A stretch of 64,000 bases of DNA from Notospermus geniculatus (Eukaryota; Nemertea; Pilidiophora; Heteronemertea; Lineidae). Below the pieces are notes generated by a model, which ran no database searches, had not been told where the DNA came from, and saw only the letters and a program-made list of their open reading frames with translations. Positions 10,303-22,833 of the stretch are shown piece after piece (position 1 is the first letter of the stretch; each line of letters begins with the position of its first letter). The position numbers and the translations under genes were made by a program. The DNA lies in the NCBI GenBank assembly GCA_002633025.1, contig NMRB01000532.1, forward strand, positions 95,803-159,802, written 5' to 3'.

Positions 10303-13138
10303 TCATTCTGTACAGTTATTGACAGAAACCTAAAGCTACAACAACATACATCGCGATGGCAATACTGCACGTATCAAATTCATACTTGCAAACGAGGAGG
10401 CAATTTCGATTTTGAATCAGAATCGTCTGAGAGACTTTTAAAGGGTCCTTAGAGAAAGATTTGACGTAGTTTTCAACACGGTTAAGAAGGTGATGAATGA
10501 AATACGTCTACAGAAGCATTAACCATGCTCAAAAAACAAATGGAACGTTATCTTGTTTTGTGATATTCGACACTTCCACCGATATTGAGTAGGTGGCGCC
10601 GGCAGTATCATGTGATGAAAATAGAATCCAGTAAGTTTTATTTTTTTGAGTTTATTCAACATTCTGTCAAAATCTATAACATTCTGTGCCAGAGAAGGCA
10701 TATTTAAAGCACAATGTATTGGCCATTTGGATTTTTACTGCCTTATGCTCGCTGTACACGATCAAATTTTTCATCCAATTTTCTGAATATTCTCAATAAA
10801 GGCCTACATATACATGCACTGAAACAGCAATAGGCCCGGAATCTGAATTTCCAAAAAATTGGATAAAAAATTTCATCGTGTGCAGCGGGCATTAGTACAG
10901 ATTCATGTGAACTAACTGGTAGGCCTATGAACGCCTTGGTTATTCCACTTCTCAGTTTGACACTACAAAATATTGAAGTTGAAGCGCGAGACCTGTTTTT
11001 TCCGTCGTACATACATGTAGTATGTTTACGTACTTCCGTTGTTTTATGGTTGTGCATTACATCATAACCGACGAAGACGCAGGGTCCAACCAATAAGAAT
11101 ATCTGTACAAATTATTTTTTAGTGCTTTGTTTATGTGAAATAACACAATGCGCCGTGTTATAAACCAACTCATTGCAACAAACTGTATGGCTCCATAGGG
11201 GATTAAACTTTTATCTAAATAAAGATAGGAATTGTGATATTTTACAGGTAAATGGATTTTTGAGAGTGGCAATAAAAAGGAAACTGTTTATAGAATTTAT
11301 TACAATATGAATATTTGATACATGTATGTCTGTTGTTTTTGCACTTTTAGGAGCAACTTTACAGGGAACGTACCAAAAATAGACGCCAGGCCAGATTTTT
11401 TTGTGAGAAAGAAACAGTACACTCATGGATGAATGTACATACATGTATTTGAATTTGAATTCGATAACTTTATTGAGCACCATGTAGGCGGGTTCCAAAT
11501 CATTCTCGTCATTTCGCTCCTGCATTGAGATACGCATGAGAACCTACCGATATATGATGGACAGCGTGCAAACATGATTGTTGTAACCTGCAGTTTTTCT
11601 ACTTGTTCATTCTCAGCGGACTCGCTCAGCAATGCCGGACATGACGACATCACCGCTGTCTTTTCATAGAGAACGTACCCCGGGATCAGATTCACCCGGA
11701 GCGATGATGAATGCACACAACAACAACTGGCCCGCAGTGAATATCTGCTCCGTGCAACTGGCCCGCAGAAAATAGCCCATCGCCTGCCTAGTGAGAAAAC
11801 AACCCCGCCCTAGTGGCCGATTTATGATAGAATTTGCTCCCTGCAAGTCACAAGGACTCGGTAGGCGAGGTTGACAACGCGCTGAGTGTCCATCTGGGTT
11901 CAGCCCCCGACTGCTGGTCCCAACAAAACATAACATCGATTTGAACTGAACGAATTCCGGAATGCATCGATTCTGCACACGAATGTCGGCTGCTATTAGT
12001 TACTGAACGTACTCCAATGAACCCGAACCGCTGGATGGTCATGGTCACGTGACGCTGAGGATTAGCCATATACTATCCGGGAGCTGTCAATCACGTGGAC
12101 AATGGAGCATGCGTAATATGCATCAAGATCATAACACCTTTCATTGATCTCAGATGACGGAATCGACGACGAACAAATGCTAAGTCAAATCGCATTCGAC
12201 TTTCCTTAATATATTTGTCTTCGCTGGCTCCAATCACAGAATCACGTCACGTGTCCATAGATGTTCGGAGGGCATTCGGTGCAAGCTCCGTGGGCCTATT
12301 GTCCATTTGATCAGCGTTTATATTGGAATTGTCCTGGGATGCAGAGTCGACATTTTGCGACCTTTCGTTACAGTCTCGTTTCAGTCCATCGCGGTCTGTT
12401 TACCTTGGGCTGTGTTTATCAAGGTGTCCCGTCAATCACTGTACACCAACAACATCGGTCAGGCCGGAAATCAAACGTTTGACTGCTCAGACGGGGAGAT
12501 CTAGGTGTGGTTGTCCGAGGGTAGGATACAGAATGTGAGCCAACTAGAGCGTTTTGATTGGTAGCCTACCTGTTACAGAGTTTCGCCAGAGGGTACTTAG
12601 GGTACTATGCTCCTAGCGCCCTTAAAGGAACAGAAAAGGGCCATTTTCTTTAATTTCATGGGGTTTTTGTTGATTTTGAAGAAATTAGTACCCTCAAAAA
12701 AAGTTCTGGCAGGGACCCTGCTGTACACATTAGAGAGTATACCCCTTTTAGAAGTGAGTCGGAGTAACGACCATGGCTTGCATGACACATTTTGGAACGC
12801 GAATCTGGTCCACCTTACCTCAACTCCACTAATCACAACAACGTTGAAATGTCAAAGTATGAAAATTCTCTCAAAATCTCTATTCACCCATTATTCTAAT
12901 TGATAGCACGTCATTATATGTTGGTGTACACCTCTATCATACCACAAATGCAGGACGCAAATGATATAGGGATCCTGCGGACCGTCAGCACTTTAGTTTT
13001 TTGCAGAAATCTCCTTAGGAACAGTCAAAAGACAGCAACGAAAGTTCACATGGAACTCTATAAAGATGAAGAGATTGTCCGTGCGACTTCGATATTGCCA
13101 CTTTTCGATATCCTGGTTCAATGGGAGGTTACCTTTAC
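10303..13138. other. No recognisable gene
   Basis: AT-rich DNA with many overlapping minus-strand frames between 10743 and 12069 in several phases, none with convincing start or splice context. Plus-strand frames at 12261-12538 lie in three phases over the same bases, a mark of chance. Several AGGCCTA words. Confidence 0.45.
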
Positions 13139-13274
13139 CTATTGCACTTGTCCAGTTCCGCTTGGGTGCTTCTAGCCAACTAAGCGAAGCAATAACAGTA
13201 TTTCCCGTCTCATTCTCTCCTGTTGCTGTAGTCAGTACAGTTATTTGTCGTCCTTTGGTATTGGATTTAGCCAT
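13139..13274 (-). CDS. Putative first coding exon, unknown product
   Basis: Minus-strand ATG at 13274 (CTAATGGCTAAATCC) opens a frame beginning MAKSNTKGRQITVLTTATGE. It reaches a good donor (AATAG|GTAAAG) at 13138/13139. If not spliced the frame runs on to a stop at 12993 (93 codons). The peptide is polar with a central SLSWLEAPKRNW segment; no signal peptide or membrane span. Family unknown. The opposite strand is also partly open, so strand choice is a judgement on composition and start context. Confidence 0.3.
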
Positions 13275-13317
13275 TAGCCATTGAACTGCAATGAAGTGAG
13301 TTCAAACTGTAGTGCAT

Positions 13318-13718
13318 AAGTTCCAAACGAATGTCCCAACTTGTGGCAGTGAAATTTGGAACTTTGACCACTGTGACCTTGAAAAGTAGGTCAAATCGAA
13401 ACCCGGGATTTATGTGATGTTGTCTCATCAGAGCAACCCACTATAAATATTTCATGATTCTAGCTAGCAGCGTTCAGGAGATATGGCCAAAAGAAGGTTT
13501 TCACCAAGCGCCCCCTACAGGCCAGAGTGTAAAACTAGCAGCACCAACTTTCGGTCCAGAGATAGTTTTTACCATAGGGTAACTGTACACCAAGTTTCAG
13601 GTTTCTAGGCCAAGCGGTTTGGAAATGTGCCACCCCTGTTAACGACGACGATGGACGCCGACGTACGACGGACGACACACCATAAGAAAAGCTCACCTCA
13701 CAGAGGTGAGCTAAAAAG
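13318..13718 (+). repeat. Dispersed invertebrate repeat ending in a GCTCACC hairpin
   Basis: About 400 bp with the phrases TGTGACCTTGAAAAGTAGGT, CACCAAGTTTCAGGTTTCTA and a purine-rich GACGACGATGG tract. It ends in a short hairpin, AGCTCACCTC-acag-AGGTGAGCT, followed by AAAAA. I know repeats of this layout from several marine invertebrate genomes. No inverted ends or TSD are obvious, so the transposition class is open. A minus-strand serine/alanine-rich frame inside it (13535-13783) is only the complement of this repeat. Confidence 0.55.
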
Positions 13719-13729
13719 GCAGATGGCAG

Positions 13730-13785
13730 CGACGATAATGATAATGCTAATGCTGCTGCAGCAGATGATGATGATGGTGACAATG
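13730..13785. repeat. Short GAT/GCT-rich microsatellite tract
   Basis: Imperfect triplet repeats (GATAATGATAATGCTAATGC then GATGATGATGATGGTGA). Low complexity only. Confidence 0.6.
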
Positions 13786-14006
13786 CTGAAGTTCATAATT
13801 GAGCATTAGTAGATGGACTAATGGCAACACGATGTAACCTTAGTGGGACAATGGTCACCAGTGGCACTGGGTACAGGTTGATCAATACTGCTTCAACAGT
13901 GTTCCCGATGACCGGTCCGTGCCTGGTAACTCATTTTAGGTTTGGTGCGATTAGCAAGGGTTTCTTTCTTTGGTTCAGTGACTGCTCTGACCTGGTAACA
14001 CCACAG

Positions 14007-14337
14007 ACGTGAAATACCTGAAGATGTTGAACTGGGTGATGGTCAGATCGTGGACGGATACCTTGGGACGGTGTTCGCGTTGGAACCATTCAGCCCATTG
14101 CGGCGTCGGCGCAGAATATTAGATGATGGCCAGATCGTGGATCGCGAATACCTCGGGACGGTGTTTGCGTTGGAACCATTCAGCACGTTGCGGCGTCGGC
14201 CAGTGACGGGCCGCATTCTGTATGATGTCTGTTCGTGTGAGCATGCAATAAAACAGTCAGCGAAAATGAACAAACGCTTTGTTTTGTCATTCACCATTCA
14301 CAGCTCTTTTCGTAAAAACAATGCCCTATATGCCTGA
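14007..14337 (+). CDS. Possible exon carrying an in-frame 87-90 bp tandem repeat
   Basis: From a possible acceptor (AACACCACAG|A) at 14006 the frame is open to a stop at 14337. It contains two tandem copies (14041-14127 and 14128 to about 14217) of a near-30-residue block with GQIVD, YLGTVFALEPFS and LRRR. The copies differ by substitutions plus one 3-bp insertion, so the frame is kept. That is what a coding repeat would show, but two copies are not proof. The first residues after the acceptor are acidic (EDVELGD). Family not recognised. A non-coding minisatellite that is open by chance is the alternative. Confidence 0.3.
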
Positions 14338-15813
14338 TAATTGTAGCACTGGTCAGCCAATCACGTTCGGAGAGCAGCGTCGCTGCGGGATCGTTGTATT
14401 CCACCGGAAGTAGGAAAGACGGGATGAAAATGGACGCTATGCTGTTCATTGTCCTCAAATTCTGAAATATTAGCTCAAAATGAACGTGATTTGGCTTGAT
14501 TACACGATTTTCATGACCTTCTTTAATATTGATTTCAACCTCCAATGTATGAATACATTTTTGAATGAAGTAATCAAGACTAAATATAATAGATATTGTC
14601 TTCTGATATGGAAGTCATGAAATGGCAACTGCTGAATCATTGTTAGACGGTGACTTATCGTCATCGCCAGCCATGGAAATGATCCGTCCAGACTCGAGCA
14701 CACGCTGAGCTGTTTTCCGATTTAACCGATTGTGGACTGCAACAACGCCACATCATTGTGTAGCAATTCCTGCTGGGCGGTTCAGTTGAAGGTCATCAAT
14801 CAGTTGATTTTAAAAATACAGGGATATTGAAGAGAAGCCACAAGCAAGGTCTAACCTAGGAGATAACCATTAAACTGATGTAGCTTTTACGAATTCCACG
14901 CCGGGCGTGTGTTCAAATACGTTAATTCACTGCATCAGGGGAACAGAAATTCTGAGACCAAAATACAGACGAGTAGGCCTATAACTGATGTTAGTCACCT
15001 TACTTGAAAGATCACTTCCAGACTGGCTCTTTGCAGTACATGTGGTAATTTTTTATCAGAAATGCATCTGGTTTGTACAGTCATGCCAGAGTTAAAGTGT
15101 GAGTAGGCCTACCACATCTGGTCTGTACAGTCATGTCAGTGTTACGGTGAGTAGGCCTACCACCTGAAGTCTCGCAAGGACACAGGGTTGTTCATATACT
15201 GAAAAATATCCAGGAGGACAACACAAAAGCTGCTGGTCCTGAGGGACATTTTTTTAGGAACTTCCTGTATATTGAAAGAGAACCACGCAGAAACACACGC
15301 GATATGACAAATAAAATCTCTAAATCGATCAGACGACGACTGCCCGATACATAAGAAGATTACGTTCGCCTTACATGAGCAATAAAACATCGGAAACCAA
15401 ATCAGACCGCGGATTCATATATTCGTGATCCGAGATGTGACGCACGTACCAATTTCTTGAGAACCCGGATGTTCATTGTGTAAATGATCATCCTTATTGT
15501 TTCCCTCAGTCTCTGTAGGTATCAATTATGTTTTACGGTGCCTTCACTCAGAATAGAACCGATGATATTTCATTTAATGCGTGTAAAACAATTGATAATG
15601 CATTATTGGTCAAGCTGCGACATTGTTTACACAACCGTCGTCGATTTCTGTGGTTATTTTGTCGGTGAAATCGACATTCTAACCAAACAGCCGACAATCT
15701 CACGCAACGAAGTGGTATGAGAAACAATGACACGTATATTTGATTTCAGATATGGCAACAGTTATCGATGGAATGGCTGATAGTGATAGCTACAGATACA
15801 GCCCTATTTGTTT
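14338..15813. other. No recognisable gene
   Basis: Short overlapping frames only. Two related GTAGGCCTACCAC stretches (about 15102-15165), each preceded by a TCTGG(T)TCTGTACAGTCATG-like phrase, form a local 50-bp near-duplicate. Confidence 0.4.
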
Positions 15814-15823
15814 CTTGAAAAGA

Positions 15824-15954
15824 CAAAGAACATGAAATAGAAACGGGTTTCTAAGGTGAAAGACTACCAGATTCGAACCCACGGACCCTCGCATTAGGCG
15901 TTAATCGCCAGCACTGAGGGGCAGCACGCCTTAACCACTAGGCCAAATTCCCAT
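15824..15954 (-). mobile_element. tRNA-derived SINE (S1), full insertion with 10-bp TSD
   Basis: A 131-bp insertion flanked by CTTGAAAAGA at 15814-15823 and 15955-15964. On the minus strand it starts ATGGGAATTTGG, has an A-box-like GGCCTAGTGGTTAAGGC and a B-box GGTTCGAATC, and ends in CCCGTTTCTATTTCATG. The tRNA part has no pairing acceptor stem, so it is not a working tRNA gene. Other copies: 34238, 35105, 37555 and 44703. Confidence 0.8.
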
Positions 15955-16124
15955 CTTGAAAAGAAAGAGGTGGTTACATCGCCTTGAAAGACAAACTGGT
16001 ACGCTAGCGAAGGATTTTTAGGTGGAGAACTCCACGTGAGGGGATTCTAGTCAGAGTTCAGTTTAGTTTCGTACAATGATAATCTAGTACGCTGATAGCT
16101 GGCAATGCATTTTAGGTACCGGTA

Positions 16125-16394
16125 CTCTAAACTCCCACTTACCTGTCCCATTCATGAACTCGGAAAAAATGACTAACTCCTAAGTTGAAAATAATGGGGT
16201 AGGGGTATGGTCAGAAACAGTAATGTCCTGTCCACTTACTTGTCCCATTCCCGAGCCTGGCAAAGAATGACAGCCTGCGATATCTTCAACTTAGGATTTG
16301 GTCATTTTTTCCGAGTTCAGGAATGGGACAGGTAAGTGGGAGTTTAGTCATTTTTTCCGAGTCAGGAATGGGACAGGTAAGTGGGAGTTTAGGG
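16125..16394. mobile_element. TA-flanked fold-back MITE, family M1 copy 2, with duplicated right arm
   Basis: Same family as 1704. TA flanks at 16123-16124 and 16395-16396. The right terminal arm of about 45 bp (TTTTTTCCGAG ... GTGGGAGTTTAG) is present twice in tandem, making this copy longer than the others (270 against 225-232 bp). A frame covering the duplication (16298-16579) is a by-product. Confidence 0.8.
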
Positions 16395-16396
16395 TA

Positions 16397-16986
16397 TGTG
16401 AGATGGGAAGACGATATTCTGGTCATATACTCTGCAGGATGCAATTTGGAAGATTACTCTTATATTCTGGTCATGTATACCTTTCTCCAGAATTAATGTG
16501 CACCACGTACGTGACCCACGATCAGGTGTCCTGCCTGAGCGCATCGGTCAATTCGTCATCGCAGCGACCAGTTTTTTAAATGTTTAGATACCTTATCTCG
16601 GGTCAACCAGGAACCGTCAATATAGTAATGACAACGTGTTTATATTTTCATTAATTTCGACCGGATTGTGGCGGGAAATTGGCATTGCCGTGGCTTGGTT
16701 GGTCACGCGATATCTGGAGGCCAGGAGAGGACGACCACAATGGTGGTGTAATGGCTGTCGTAATGTTTACAAAGAGAATGATTAGTTCAGCTCATCCAGG
16801 TCGTCTGCTTCCTGGGTCCATAATTCTAGCCATGTTTATCGATACTTTGGACTTGAATCCCTTTTCATCACGATGTTATTCCTCAAACAAGTGTTGATCG
16901 GCGAAACTGCTTGGAAGCAAAAATTGCGATCGTCCAACTTAACCATAACAAATAACATGGTTGATCATAATTAATTAGTAACACAC
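16397..16986. other. No recognisable gene
   Basis: A plus-strand frame at 16679-16897 has no usable start or splice context. Nothing else recognised. Confidence 0.4.
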
Positions 16987-16989
16987 TTA

Positions 16990-17320
16990 GGGGCCGTCTC
17001 AAAATTGTTTTGATGCCAAAAAAGATGAAGTCACTTCTCGGGGGGGGGGGCGGAGGGGGTTCTCGATTTGGGGAAGCCCACTTCATCTTTTTTGAAAAAT
17101 TGGCATCACTCTTTTTTAACAGGAGAATGACTATTTTGTATGCTTTCTTGGTTTACTAGTGTCTTCACATGTTTTTCTTCATCATCTCTCCATCCTAACG
17201 TCCCTACATGGATGAAGCCAACGTCAAGTGCCCACTTCATCTTTTCAAGGGGGAGGGGGTCAGGGAAAAGATGAAGTCACTTCGTCTTTTTTGGCATCAA
17301 TGTAATTTTGAGACGGCCCC
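16990..17320. mobile_element. Harbinger-like fold-back MITE (TTA target duplication)
   Basis: A 331-bp element with ends GGGGCCGTCTCAAAATTG and ATTTTGAGACGGCCCC. Sub-terminal arms contain AAAGATGAAGTCACTTC and its relatives in both orientations. Flanked by TTA at 16987-16989 and 17321-17323, matching the three-base TWA preference of PIF/Harbinger transposons. An 11-base G run lies near 17041. No coding capacity. Confidence 0.7.
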
Positions 17321-17323
17321 TTA

Positions 17324-17935
17324 ATTCAAACCAGAATAATTCAGGCACACATGTCTCCACAACACTTAAAAAATTTCATTAATATATTCATCGATGAAGA
17401 TATTATCATCCCCAAACGCTTATGGAAGATTGTTAATTTCATGAGCACATCACATTGCAGCGGAACGTGGCGCAGTTCCAGTCTTTGGTTTCACTTAATT
17501 ACCAAGTAAAAAAGCAATTCAATTTCAGCAGCATTTTGCTTCTGCATCAATCAGATTGTTACAATTCTACGAAAGCAGCATGGCATAAACAGGTCTGGTA
17601 GGTTTTTGATTAAAGGAATGCAAACCAGTCCATGAAAGATTCATCACCATTTCAAACCCATAATAATTAGTTAATTGACGATTCAACGCTTGATTATTCA
17701 GTTAATTTTTTTCACTCATGCATAGCCAATGAATGGGATTTATTCGTGCAAATAAAATACTTTCTAGATCTTAAATATTTTACCATTGCAAAAATAATGC
17801 TGTCTGGTACATTTCAAAGGATCATGATTGAACAGCGCACCCACCATTTAAAACATTAAAAGATTAAAATTGAAAGCGATTGTCTCTTGTGGTCAATCAT
17901 CTGAAGCAGTCAAAACCTCACCGCAGGTATCAAAA
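17324..17935. other. No recognisable gene
   Basis: AT-rich DNA; no repeat, RNA gene or exon seen. Confidence 0.45.
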
Positions 17936-17937
17936 TA

Positions 17938-18115
17938 CAGTGGAACCTCTCTATTAAGGACACCTTCGGGACTGACGAATGCTGTCCTTAATTGAGAGGT
18001 GTCCTGATTTTAGAGGTTGAAATGAATAGAAATGACCAGTTTGGGACTGAACATTGGTGTCCTGATTAGAGAGGTGTCCTCCTGGCAGAGGTGTCCGTTA
18101 AGGGAGGTCCCACTG
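17938..18115. mobile_element. pogo/Tigger-like MITE, copy 1
   Basis: Ends CAGTGGAACCTCTCTATTA and TTAAGGGAGGTCCCACTG, TA on both sides (17936-17937 and 18116-18117). CAGTnnAACCTC-type ends with TA duplication are known from the pogo/Tigger/Lemi group. The inside repeats the words GTGTCCT and GAGAGGT in both orientations. A second, longer copy is at 54303. Confidence 0.75.
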
Positions 18116-18117
18116 TA

Positions 18118-21100
18118 GCTTTAACTAATTCAAATCGTCATTTGTTGAATTTCCTTTCCGTTTCTAATGGTATCCATCATATGAATTATTTAATACTTCA
18201 TTTGTGTATGAATGGTATTGAACCTCAGGCATGAAGGGGAACGCCGATCTTATCAAATAACCGCCAACTGTTTCCGCACCATACTAGTAGACCCTTCCGA
18301 GCTGTAGGCCACGTTTACATTAGACCGGTTGAAGCCTGCCGAGCTCGACTCAGACCGAGCGTGCCTTGAAATTCAAACGGAACAGGCCCTTTTACGCTGC
18401 CATTTGGTACACCGAGGCAAGGTTGGCTCTTGGAGGAATTATACTAATTCCTCCAAGGTTGGCTCGACCTGTTTAATTTGGCAAAATTGATACCAACCGG
18501 CTCGATCCGGACCGAGCAATTCCGTAGTGTAGGCCTAAATGGGGCGATTGAGCGTCAGTCAATAATCTTTTCTGACGATCTGCCTTGATTCCACCGACAA
18601 TGACCTTTAATATTTATCGTAAAATATAGGATACATCCGCAAATGATGGTGTTCGCGAGGTTCCAAAATGTACTCATCATTCAGACTGATACAACTAAAT
18701 AGGGCCAGCTGGTGCACCACAAGAATAGGCTATACCGTCAGAATATACATGTAGAAAAAAAATCGTTTACAAGCCATACTTTCCTTCGTGACATCATTAC
18801 AACATTAAAAGGCAAATCATCATTTCATTCCGAAACCTCGCCCCAGGAATAATGCTCTTGATTAACCTCACCGCAGCCAATTAGCACGGTGTCATCTCGA
18901 CTGATTAATTAGTAACCTTCCTGTTCATTTGGACTGCCAAACCTTTCACTCCCACAACAAAAGCTATCAATAATTTTGCACGCGCAAGACAGTTGATGGA
19001 TAAACAAGACGTAGGTTGTACGTCCATCCCAAAGTGCCTGAAAAACTCAAGGGATATTGCACATCGATGTACAGATGCGTGTCGTCAAGGTGATTGGACC
19101 TGCCTAAGGTGAATCACAACACAAATCCTCGTTTCCACAGCTAAAGGCGTCTACAAGTAATTGCTTTATTCACCGTACCTATCATTACATCATTACACCG
19201 CCTACCGGATCACCCTCTCTGCAGTTTTAATACAAAACCACACATTGCACAATTTCGGTATTCAAAAAGAAGGGGAAAAGGAGCCTAATTTTTTTCTTGT
19301 GACTGGACGTTTTTGAGACAAATGGCGACAACACCGGACCAAACCTGTGTAATAATATAGATTCGGGACATGCAGGAGGTGGTTTCGAGGTAACCCTTCT
19401 TATGGAGCGCATGTTTGAAGTTTTCTAATAATTTACCAAAATGGTGTCCACGTGACTTGTCCCCGAGCATCTCGCACAAGATATCGCGAGAGGACTCCTG
19501 GTTTTTCCACTAGTGTAAATTGTGTCTCAGAAAACTCGCCTTTAATGCCCTGACTGTGCACTTAGTTAGTTCAACCACACATCAGCCACCGTATGTTGCC
19601 AGGATGCTTTTACCATGCTAAATTAAAATAGATTACTGCTATGAAAAGAAGAGATGGCCAAAGGTTTCTGGTCGATATTCCCGTTCGCACTGACCTTGCC
19701 TTGGCAGCGAAATAATAACACAATCTACAGATCGAAGGGACTGAATGAGCAGTCACAGTTGTTAATAGATTCTTATGAAACAATGGTAGGTGGGGTGGAA
19801 TCTTTCACAGACGTGCCGGATGTTTTTGTTCCGCTGAAGAATGAAGCCCAGTAGGGGAAGAGGTCAGCAACCCAAGATTTTCTAAAGCACTTCGGTCTAC
19901 ATGTCCATGTATACTGGGGAGATAATGCATTTCTTGCTGCGTTTGACAGGCAAACGTACCTTGTCAACAGGAAATGCAAACACAGAGCGACTACAGACAT
20001 GACAGATCATATTTTGCACACAGGGTATTGTCTTTTGTTGATGTTCATGTGGACCCAGAAAATCAGCCTGGTCAGGCTGTGTACAGAGATTGAGAAGTAC
20101 TCTACGCAGACAGTAAGCTGGCTGAGTCCTTGGCTGCAGTTTCGTAAATGCTTTTTCTGATTGCTTTTCAAAGGAGTTCATCCGAGGGGTAACGAAGAGT
20201 TCGAAACTCATGATTGATTATTCCCAGGAACGCTTGGTACCAGACAACAAAATGACTCTGGAGGTTCCACAGTCGTCGAGGTAAAGGTTAGGTGGCATCA
20301 CCACTCAAAGATCAAAAGGGAACAGGCCAACTGGAATACATGCACTGGCCTTGCTCTACACTGCACCACTGTATAGTAGAACAACGCACCTAAAAAGCCG
20401 GTATTACTGCAGTCTAATTAGTCTAGGCTGTAAGGGTAAAAATTTCGCAAATCGGTATAAAGCCACGAAATTTGGCACAGGTGTAGAGTTAAGTTTTTGA
20501 CTCATGCTTATAAATTTCTGGACGGGTGACACGTGAAAAACGCCCCCTGGTGGGCGCCAACGTGGTTTCCAATTTTGCCGCCAGGGACCAGCACGCACGC
20601 GCTGATCACCATGCATGCCATCGGCCACACTGGCCATTGGAGGGCCGAGGTAACGCTTTCAGTCAACACAAGATCAACGTAACTTAAAAACAGTTGAGGC
20701 TTCATGAAAGATGAGTCTTACAATTCAATCACAATCACACACAAGATTAATTCAAATCACAAAAGGATAACTCGAAGATGATAGAGAAGCAGATTCGAGA
20801 AAGGTGCCTCCGATATACTTGTCTGATTGCTACAATAGGCAACCATCCCTGACATTTGTCAAGGGCCTTCTGGTGACGGATAAAGATACAGCTGATAAAA
20901 ACCTTGTTATTTTGCTCATCCATTTGTGATTTAGTGCATGTAGGTATTCTGAAGTAGCCCTAGAGGGCACTTCACTGCTGTAACATGGATTGGGCGGCAT
21001 TTCCATCGATATTTCTATTGTTCTCTGATCAATGGATAAAGATGATGAACGCCTTTCACGATCTTAAACTCACTCACTATCAGCATCTCCATCTGGTAAG

Positions 21101-22667
21101 TTTTCAGTGTCCCTGTTTGAAAAGAGGACTGATAGGTTCGAAATACCTGTGTACCTGTCCTGTTAAAATGCAAACGAAATGTAGAGATCAAGGTACAGTA
21201 CATGACTGCAGAGAACGGAAGGTCACAGCATAAAGGAATGTTTGATTCCTTTATGGTCATAGTGGAGAAAGAGAGGGCAAGGACTTTTCTGCAATGATGT
21301 ACTGGGAATTCAGAACATTTTTTGAGAAAAGCGTGACTGGAGATGTTGCCTTGATACTGAGGGAGGTCGGTATTGGGAAGCACACGGTGACTGTAGAAAA
21401 CGATGTTACATGTATACTGCACATCGAATGCTTTCATAATGATAAAAGAGTACTGATGAGACGACTGAAAATGTATGTGGCCTGGCCTTTTGGTCGCCAA
21501 ATATACTTGAAATTGTGTGAAGTATATTCTTTAGATAGAAGTTTAGCGTCGTGAAGATAGCGACAGCATCTTCAAAACTTTCACCAAAGGACGACTAGCC
21601 CTTGATTAGTAACACTCCGATGGCGCTGGTCAGAAAAATTCCAACAATGGCAGCGGACGAAGTGCTGCTCTTGTGGCCATCACTTCAGAACGAGGCTGAT
21701 TGCACATGCGCATTGGAGCGTTGTGAACAAGCTCAGAACGCCATGGCAAAATCGGCACTTTTAATTTCTCATGAAGACCGTGGAAATGGATTCTTACGAT
21801 TACTGAACGCAGATTGTCAAGTCATCAAGAGATGAGGAATCGAGGTTTACGTAACAATGGATGGATGGCGCACGCTTCATTAAGTCTGCCATGTTTGATA
21901 GGGTCCTCCAGCGGCGGGCGTTCACGGGCGGCTGGCTTCCTCCGATGGCATTTGAACATCGGAAAATGGGTAGCTGGGTATAAGAGACACCTTGAATAGC
22001 ACATCAAAAGGATGGCCGGTTTCGCCTTTTCACTACCCTGATGGAAAAAACCGAGCACCATTAAAGCGGACTTTTCTATAGAGCCGTATCATCGCTCAGC
22101 GGGCGCTTCAATGCCTGATCCATTTTTCATAAAGGAAAAATCACTCTTCGGCGTCATTACGGCATCGGCTGAAAATAGGCCCAATGAACCATGATGATGT
22201 TAAAAGGTTATCTGTCTCATAAAATGCCTTTGATACCGATGGGTGATGACGATGCTATCACTCAAACCAACCGCGAGGAGAAGTTTCGTATGAAGTAAAA
22301 TTTCATGGTGTGTCGCTCAAACCTTTGTAACGGAGAGCTCACGTGTATCTCCTCAGAGAAAGTTTTGAAAGTAACTTGTATTGTCAATCTGATTTGGAAC
22401 TAAAATAAGATACGGAGATTGAAAAATTGACCAACGTTTATCCAGACGTTTGTTATGTCTTTTCATCTGTATTGCCGAATATTGCCCCCTCCCCAATATA
22501 TATCTCAACATCCCCAAAATATCTCATCCTAAAGGCCTTCACTTGTCCGATCACGCCACGTTCGGCTGTAAATTCTTTGTTATTTCCCACTCTGCTACCT
22601 GTATACAATCATCCTCGCACCCAGGGTCTTCAGCCGCTCCCCTTCTCGCACGCGTTTCCGGTGTAAC
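18118..22667. other. Long stretch without a supported gene
   Basis: Points of possible interest: a perfect small palindrome GGAGGAATTA-TACTAATTCCTCC near 18434; a plus-strand frame 19654-19854 starting MAKGFWSIF with an internal GTAGGT donor-like site; a minus-strand frame 19897-20211; a plus-strand frame 21626-21835 starting MALVRKIPTMAADEVLLLWP; and opposite-strand frames over 21015-21554. None has paired splice signals or a recognised family. Any could be an exon, but I would not call one. Confidence 0.4.
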
Positions 22668-22833
22668 GTTTTTCAGTGTGACCGTGTGCCAGTGTGACAC
22701 TCGCATTACAATAGACTGACGGAATAAGCGGCGACTTGACAATGGGCAACACACAGAGAAACAGTGAATCTGTTTCCCAGTGTGTTCCAAATAATAATGG
22801 GGGTCACAGAGAAAAATGGCCACACTGAAAAAC
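22668..22833. mobile_element. GTTTTTCAGTGTG-type MITE
   Basis: Ends GTTTTTCAGTGTGACC and GGCCACACTGAAAAAC form inverted repeats over about 166 bp, with further CAGTGTG and CACAGAG words inside. No clear target-site duplication. Confidence 0.5.

Noticed and set aside
13535-13783. Serine/alanine-rich minus-strand protein
   Set aside because: It is the complement of a dispersed repeat and a triplet microsatellite.
21015-21500. 161-codon minus-strand frame
   Set aside because: No acceptor/donor support, cysteine/histidine/serine-rich chance composition, and a competing plus-strand frame; about one such frame is expected by chance.
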